From: Acidobacteriota bacterium | Lineage (GTDB): Bacteria; Acidobacteriota; Terriglobia; Acidiferrales; UBA7541 | Length of the DNA: 47,638 nucleotides | Assembly (NCBI GenBank): GCA_003223325.1 | Contig: QHYS01000062.1 | Span: 11,618 to 59,255, forward strand | Reading direction: 5' to 3' | Shown here: one piece after another, positions 44,307 through 47,638 of the stretch | Layout of the letters: each line of letters begins with the position of its first letter | Numbering within the stretch: the first letter of the stretch is position 1 | Position numbers and translations under genes: made by a program | The notes under the pieces: model-generated | Seen by the model: the letters and a program-made list of their open reading frames with translations, nothing else | Told to the model about the DNA's origin: nothing | Databases searched by the model: none

Positions 44307-44406
44307 CACATCCTCCTGACTCTAATCACTAAGCAGCTGCGAACATCATCTTGGGCCTTCGCGCAAGCAAATGTATAAACGTTGAGAAGCGCACTTCCAC
44401 ATAGCT

Positions 44407-44500
44407 TCATAACACTTTGATAATCAAAATAGAAGAGGCGCGGCCTGTCGGATAGGAATTGTCGCGCCTACAGTAATTCATGACACCACGCTGCCGCAGG
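44407..44500. other. Hairpin-bearing gap before the Met/His-rich protein gene
   Basis: The 270-base gap 44307–44575 has no gene. AGGCGCG (about 44434) and CGCGCCT (about 44464) form arms around a 23-base middle. It may be a dispersed palindrome or an operator. No promoter could be assigned with confidence. Confidence 0.3.
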
Positions 44501-44575
44501 CCTGGCGATAAGTCGTCGTTGAAGTCGTTGCGGGGGCAGGTGGAGAAATTTCTGGGAGTAGAGTAGCATTCAGTC

Positions 44576-45136
44576 ATGCGTAGGATGGCAAGGCTGTTGC
44601 CGGCGCTCCTTTCGGTCGTTTTGGTGTTCGCGCCGCTTGCCGCTTCGGCTTGCGATTTATCCTGCTGGTTGCACCAGACGGACTCCCACTGCCACTCGGT
44701 GAGCTCAGCCACAGAAAATAATCAGACATCTGCTTCGTCCAAGATGGATATGAGCTCTGAGGCGGAGATGAGTTCTCACGGCATCCAATGCCACGGGGGG
44801 TCAGATTGCAGCGCGAGCGCCGGAACGCGTCCTCACTCGATGTTCGTGCAAATGGATATGATCCGCGACTCGCTCCAGGTCATGCAGAAGTTTGACGTGA
44901 GCGCCATGTTCAATTACTCAAAGAGGCTCTCCCCTTGCAGTCATGAGACCTGCAGTGAGGTCTTGGCCTCTGGGTCCGCTCCGAGCGCGAGCCGGAATCT
45001 GCCTGCTTATCTCTATTGCGCAGCGATTCATGTTTCAAGTCCCGAAGGTTTCTTGACGACGCCTCGTCCGACGGCTCCCGGAACGTCGCCCCATATCACT
45101 CTCGCCATCGATCCTCTCATAACGCTCAGGATCTAG
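44576..45136 (+). CDS. Exported Met/His/Cys-rich hypothetical protein
   Basis: 186 aa. Signal peptide LLPALLSVVLVFAPLAASAC. The mature protein has many possible metal ligands: CDLSCWLHQTDSHCHSVSS, MDMSSEAEMSSHGIQCHGGS, DC, then a helix FVQMDMIRDSLQVMQKFDVS and CSHETCSEV. This mix of Met, His and Cys suggests periplasmic copper binding, but no known family is recognised. The next gene, also with a Met/Cys-rich N-terminus, follows 110 bases later, so they may form a metal-response pair. Confidence 0.65.
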   Translation: MRRMARLLPALLSVVLVFAPLAASACDLSCWLHQTDSHCHSVSSATENNQTSASSKMDMSSEAEMSSHGIQCHGGSDCSASAGTRPHSMFVQMDMIRDSLQVMQKFDVSAMFNYSKRLSPCSHETCSEVLASGSAPSASRNLPAYLYCAAIHVSSPEGFLTTPRPTAPGTSPHITLAIDPLITLRI

Positions 45137-45246
45137 AACTCTTCTCTGCAGTCAGTGGTCGGAAGTGCGCCCCTTGACCGTGTCGTAAGCGACGGCGTGC
45201 GCACCTTCTCTCTCAACACAGAACAGAGGCTGATGCGGAGATCTTC

Positions 45247-46511
45247 ATGAAATTATTTCACAGTTTATTGTTCACGATTCTCCTTTTTCCCGTCCTGACC
45301 CGCGCACAGCAGGGTGACCAGCAACGCCAACCATGCATGCCGGGGATGAATATGCCGGGGTGCGAGGGCGCCGACCTGATAGTGATGCAGCCGCAGAATT
45401 TCTTGCAGGGGGTTGTCCGACATACGACCTCAGGCACCAGTGCGGAGCCGATTTCAACTCCTGTGCCCATGATCATGACCAGGAAGGGCCAAGATTTTTT
45501 TCGACGAATTGGTTCATGGGTATGGCCCAAAAGAAGGTCGGTCCGGGCGTTTTTACCAGCCGCGTCATGGTCAGCTTTGAACCTGCCACCGTCACCGACA
45601 GGCGCTATCCGCTGCTCTTTCAGCAGGGCGAAACCGCCTTTGGCGTTCCGATTGCCGACGGTCAGCACCCGCATGACTTCATTATGGAGGTGGCGGCGCT
45701 CTACGATTTGAAGCTCAGCGATAAGAGCCTTCTCTCATTCTATCTTGCCCCCGTGGGCGACCCTGCTATTGGCCCGACGGGATACGCTCATCGCGCTTCT
45801 GCATCCGAGGATCCGGTAGCGCCTCTGGGACACCACCAAGAAGATTCGACGCATGTCGCGGACGATGTGGTGACCCTCGGCCTCACCTATCGCATAGCGC
45901 GAATTGAGGCCTCCGGATTCCACGGTCGCGAGCCTGACGAGTTCCGCTGGGACATCGACCAGGGAAAAATCGATTCCTGGTCAACACGTTTGACGATCGA
46001 ACCGCGGAAGAATTGGGGCGCGCAGTATTCCTACGCGCGCATAAAGAGCCCGGAAGCGCTCTTCGCGGGCGAAGATCAAGAGCGCATGACGGCTTCGATC
46101 ATGTACAATCGTCCCTTCCACGAAGGGAATTTGGCCAGCACGATTCTCTGGGGCCGCACGCGCTCGCTCCAAGGCAATCCCCTTTTCAACAGTTATCTTT
46201 TCGAATCGACGATACGTTTCCGGGCGAGGAATTCCCTCTGGACTCGAATCGAAAATGCGGAACGATCAGACGAACTGATCCTAGGTGAGAATCCTTTGCC
46301 TCCCGGATTTCAGGAACGGCCGATCGGCCGGGTTCAGGCTTATACGTTCGGTTACGATCGTGACATCGAGCTCGCGTCGCATCTCGCGTCGGCCGTCGGA
46401 GCACAGGTTACAACCTACGGCGCGCCAGAGAGTCTGAAGGCCATCTACGGCTCGCGGCCAGCAGGTATCGCCGTTTTCTTGCGATTGCGGCCATCTCGCG
46501 AAGAGAAATAG
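45247..46511 (+). pseudogene. Outer-membrane-type protein gene, frameshifted
   Basis: The first frame gives a signal peptide (LLFTILLFPVLTRAQQ), a CMPGMNMPGC Met/Cys segment and TSGTSAEPISTPVPMIMTRK. It then shifts near 45485. The rest continues in another frame from FFSTNWFMGMAQKKVGPGVF through RRYPLLFQQGETAFGVPIAD, GQHPHDFIMEVAALYDLKLS and GHHQEDSTHVADDVVTLGLT to 46511, with barrel-like alternating strands. From memory, relatives have about 20 further residues at the join (a KG-WMLMFH segment), so a small deletion with frame change is likely. Function unknown; an outer-membrane barrel tied to copper handling is a guess from context. Confidence 0.65.
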
Positions 46512-46648
46512 GGCGAGACTGGTGGCGAGTATCTTGGCGGACCCGAGCGATCGATAAGCGCCGAAAGGCATGGGTGCAGTTCTCGGAACGATGGGAAAAT
46601 TCTCTAGAATCAATCGAGGTTTTACCGTGGGCGCGTAGAATTCCAATC
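46512..46648. other. Start of the gap 46512–46928
   Basis: No gene is evident in 46512–46648. The wider 417-base gap contains only the weak ORF at 46649–46858. Confidence 0.4.
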
Positions 46649-46858
46649 CTACGTTGAATCGGCGTCGCTTGGCATCAAAAGACGCCCTTCCAATTTCCCG
46701 ATCCTCGACTCAGTTTCGAACAGCATCACTGAACCTTCGGACCACTCCTGACCAGAAGCACGGTCCGCGAAGTTCACTCGACCACTTACCGGCTGTTCAT
46801 CATCTGTCCACCTGACCAGTAGTGCCCCGGCCATCGCAAGCATAACGTCTTTGCTCAC
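46649..46858 (-). CDS. Small hypothetical ORF
   Basis: 69 aa: begins MSKDVMLAMAGALLVRWTDD and continues VSGRVNFADRASGQEWSEGS, ending RLLMPSDADST. Codon use and amino-acid mix look like coding sequence, unlike the Arg/Ser-rich antisense frames elsewhere. No ribosome site is visible and no family is recognised. It could be a fragment of a larger lost gene. Confidence 0.35.
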   Translation of the reverse strand: MSKDVMLAMAGALLVRWTDDEQPVSGRVNFADRASGQEWSEGSVMLFETESRIGKLEGRLLMPSDADST

Positions 46859-46928
46859 GAAGGAGCGCCGGCGGGGGGCTCACTTAATTGCCAGCGCCAC
46901 AAAGTTCCTTTCGCGTTCAGGGGAAACA

Positions 46929-47638
46929 ATGCGTTCAACGAAAACGACAGCGAAACGAATCCGTACTTCGATGCTGGTCTTTTGTGCCGCCGTTCTCATC
47001 ATCCTTGGCCTTTTCAGAACGGCATTTACGCGTCCGGCATATACGTCCAGCAACGTGACCACGCCGACCAGAGACGTATGCGCCGGTTGTCATAGCGGCA
47101 CTGCTGCTGCTGGCGGCAGCGCGGTCGTGAACTTTCCTTCGGGCCTCACTTATACACCGGGTGTGGTGCAACACTTGAGCGTCAAAATCGCCGATCCAAC
47201 TCATACCCGAGGCGGGTACTTACTAACCGCGCGCATGGCGAACAGCGTATCCACGCAAGCGGGAAGCTTCACGGCTACCGACGCCAACAGCGCCGTCTTT
47301 ACGAAGGGCACGATCCAAGACATGGACGCGGTCAACTTTGCAACCTTGACCTGGAACTTTGATTGGAACCCTCCCGCGGCAGGTTCTGGCAATGTGAATT
47401 TCTATTTGATTGGGTATGCCACCGGTAATCCAGGTGGCTGCTGCAATGGCAACGGTGCTTACCTATCGACCGCCACTTTGACCCCAGGGGCCGCAGCACC
47501 TGACTTCAGTCTCTCCGCGTCGCCAAGTAGCCTGACCATCGCTCAGGGATCCAATGGCTCCAGCACCATCAGCGTCGTTCCCCAGAACGGCTTTAACGGA
47601 AGCGTTGCTTTGTCAGCATCTGGCCTGCCGAGTGGCGT
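46929..47638 (+). CDS. Exported CxxCH protein with Reeler/anchor-V-like and Ig-like domains (partial)
   Basis: The frame starts at ATG 46929 and is open to the right edge (236 codons). A signal segment (SMLVFCAAVLIILGLFRTAF) is followed by DVCAGCHSGTAAAGGSAVVN with one haem c-type CxxCH. FPSGLTYTPGVVQHLSVKIA resembles the start of choice-of-anchor V/Reelin-like domains. After a Gly/Asn-rich linker with GGCCNGNG, a unit DFSLSASPSSLTIAQGSNGS-STISVVPQNGFNGSVALSAS begins. That is a repeat type common in Acidobacteria surface proteins, and more copies probably lie beyond the window. Confidence 0.78.
   Translation, partial: MRSTKTTAKRIRTSMLVFCAAVLIILGLFRTAFTRPAYTSSNVTTPTRDVCAGCHSGTAAAGGSAVVNFPSGLTYTPGVVQHLSVKIADPTHTRGGYLLTARMANSVSTQAGSFTATDANSAVFTKGTIQDMDAVNFATLTWNFDWNPPAAGSGNVNFYLIGYATGNPGGCCNGNGAYLSTATLTPGAAAPDFSLSASPSSLTIAQGSNGSSTISVVPQNGFNGSVALSASGLPSG

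Overview
The window looks like a piece of an Acidobacteriota chromosome (Koribacter/Solibacter-like, possibly a metagenome-assembled genome). This is inferred from gene content and style: the futalosine menaquinone genes mqnA and mqnC, a DUF6152 protein beside a secreted partner, tandem GlcG/HbpS domains, a DUF1326–DUF2182 pair, an hslVU operon, many secreted hypothetical proteins, GC-rich coding sequence, and an Ig-like repeat protein of a kind common in that phylum. No rRNA, tRNA, CRISPR array, integrase-bearing island or insertion sequence was seen. XerC is the chromosome-dimer type of recombinase.

Layout. 1–241 is the tail of a methyltransferase. 357–7904 is mostly on the minus strand: mqnC, mqnA, msrA, a DUF6152 pair and an O-methyltransferase, then a divergent GlcG protein and an MBL hydrolase. 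8154–12564 holds a decayed dprA followed by intact topA and xerC. 12797–15709 is accessory: a secreted hypothetical protein, a frameshifted AhpD-like gene, an MBL hydrolase, and DinB and cold-shock remnants. 15867–20746 is a conserved housekeeping run (rplU, rpmA, obgE, nadD, rsfS, a sigma-54 activator, rlmH). 20806–23855 is a sulfite/nitrite reductase unit preceded by a leader region. 24000–34531 carries cobO, accD, folC, a class-I glutamine amidotransferase, an SDR, hslV, hslU, a FN3 lipoprotein, a transaldolase and small membrane proteins. 34672–39981 is an acyl-CoA carboxylase (beta, alpha and biotin carrier) interrupted by DUF1326–DUF2182. 40004–41396 is rpmB with a PPIase on the minus strand. 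41707–47638 is mostly secreted proteins: an NHL-repeat protein, a Tat amidohydrolase, a Met/His/Cys-rich protein, a broken outer-membrane-type protein, and a CxxCH protein that runs off the right edge.

The most interesting element is at 20806–20970, just upstream of the sulfite reductase. A TTGACA promoter places the predicted transcription start on, or very near, the ATG of a short ORF rich in cysteine codons (MCACCCRITAPRCAG at its end). A strong intrinsic terminator follows, about 30 bases before the reductase start. A segment late in the ORF can pair with the terminator's left arm. Together these have the architecture of a cysteine-responsive transcription attenuator.

A second theme is gene decay next to intact core genes. 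dprA, a DinB gene, a cold-shock gene, an AhpD-like gene, the DUF6152 partner, the PPIase and the 45.2–46.5 kb gene all carry frameshifts, stops or deletions, while every housekeeping ORF is open. Some single-base shifts could be sequencing errors. dprA and dinB, which carry several lesions each, cannot easily be explained that way.
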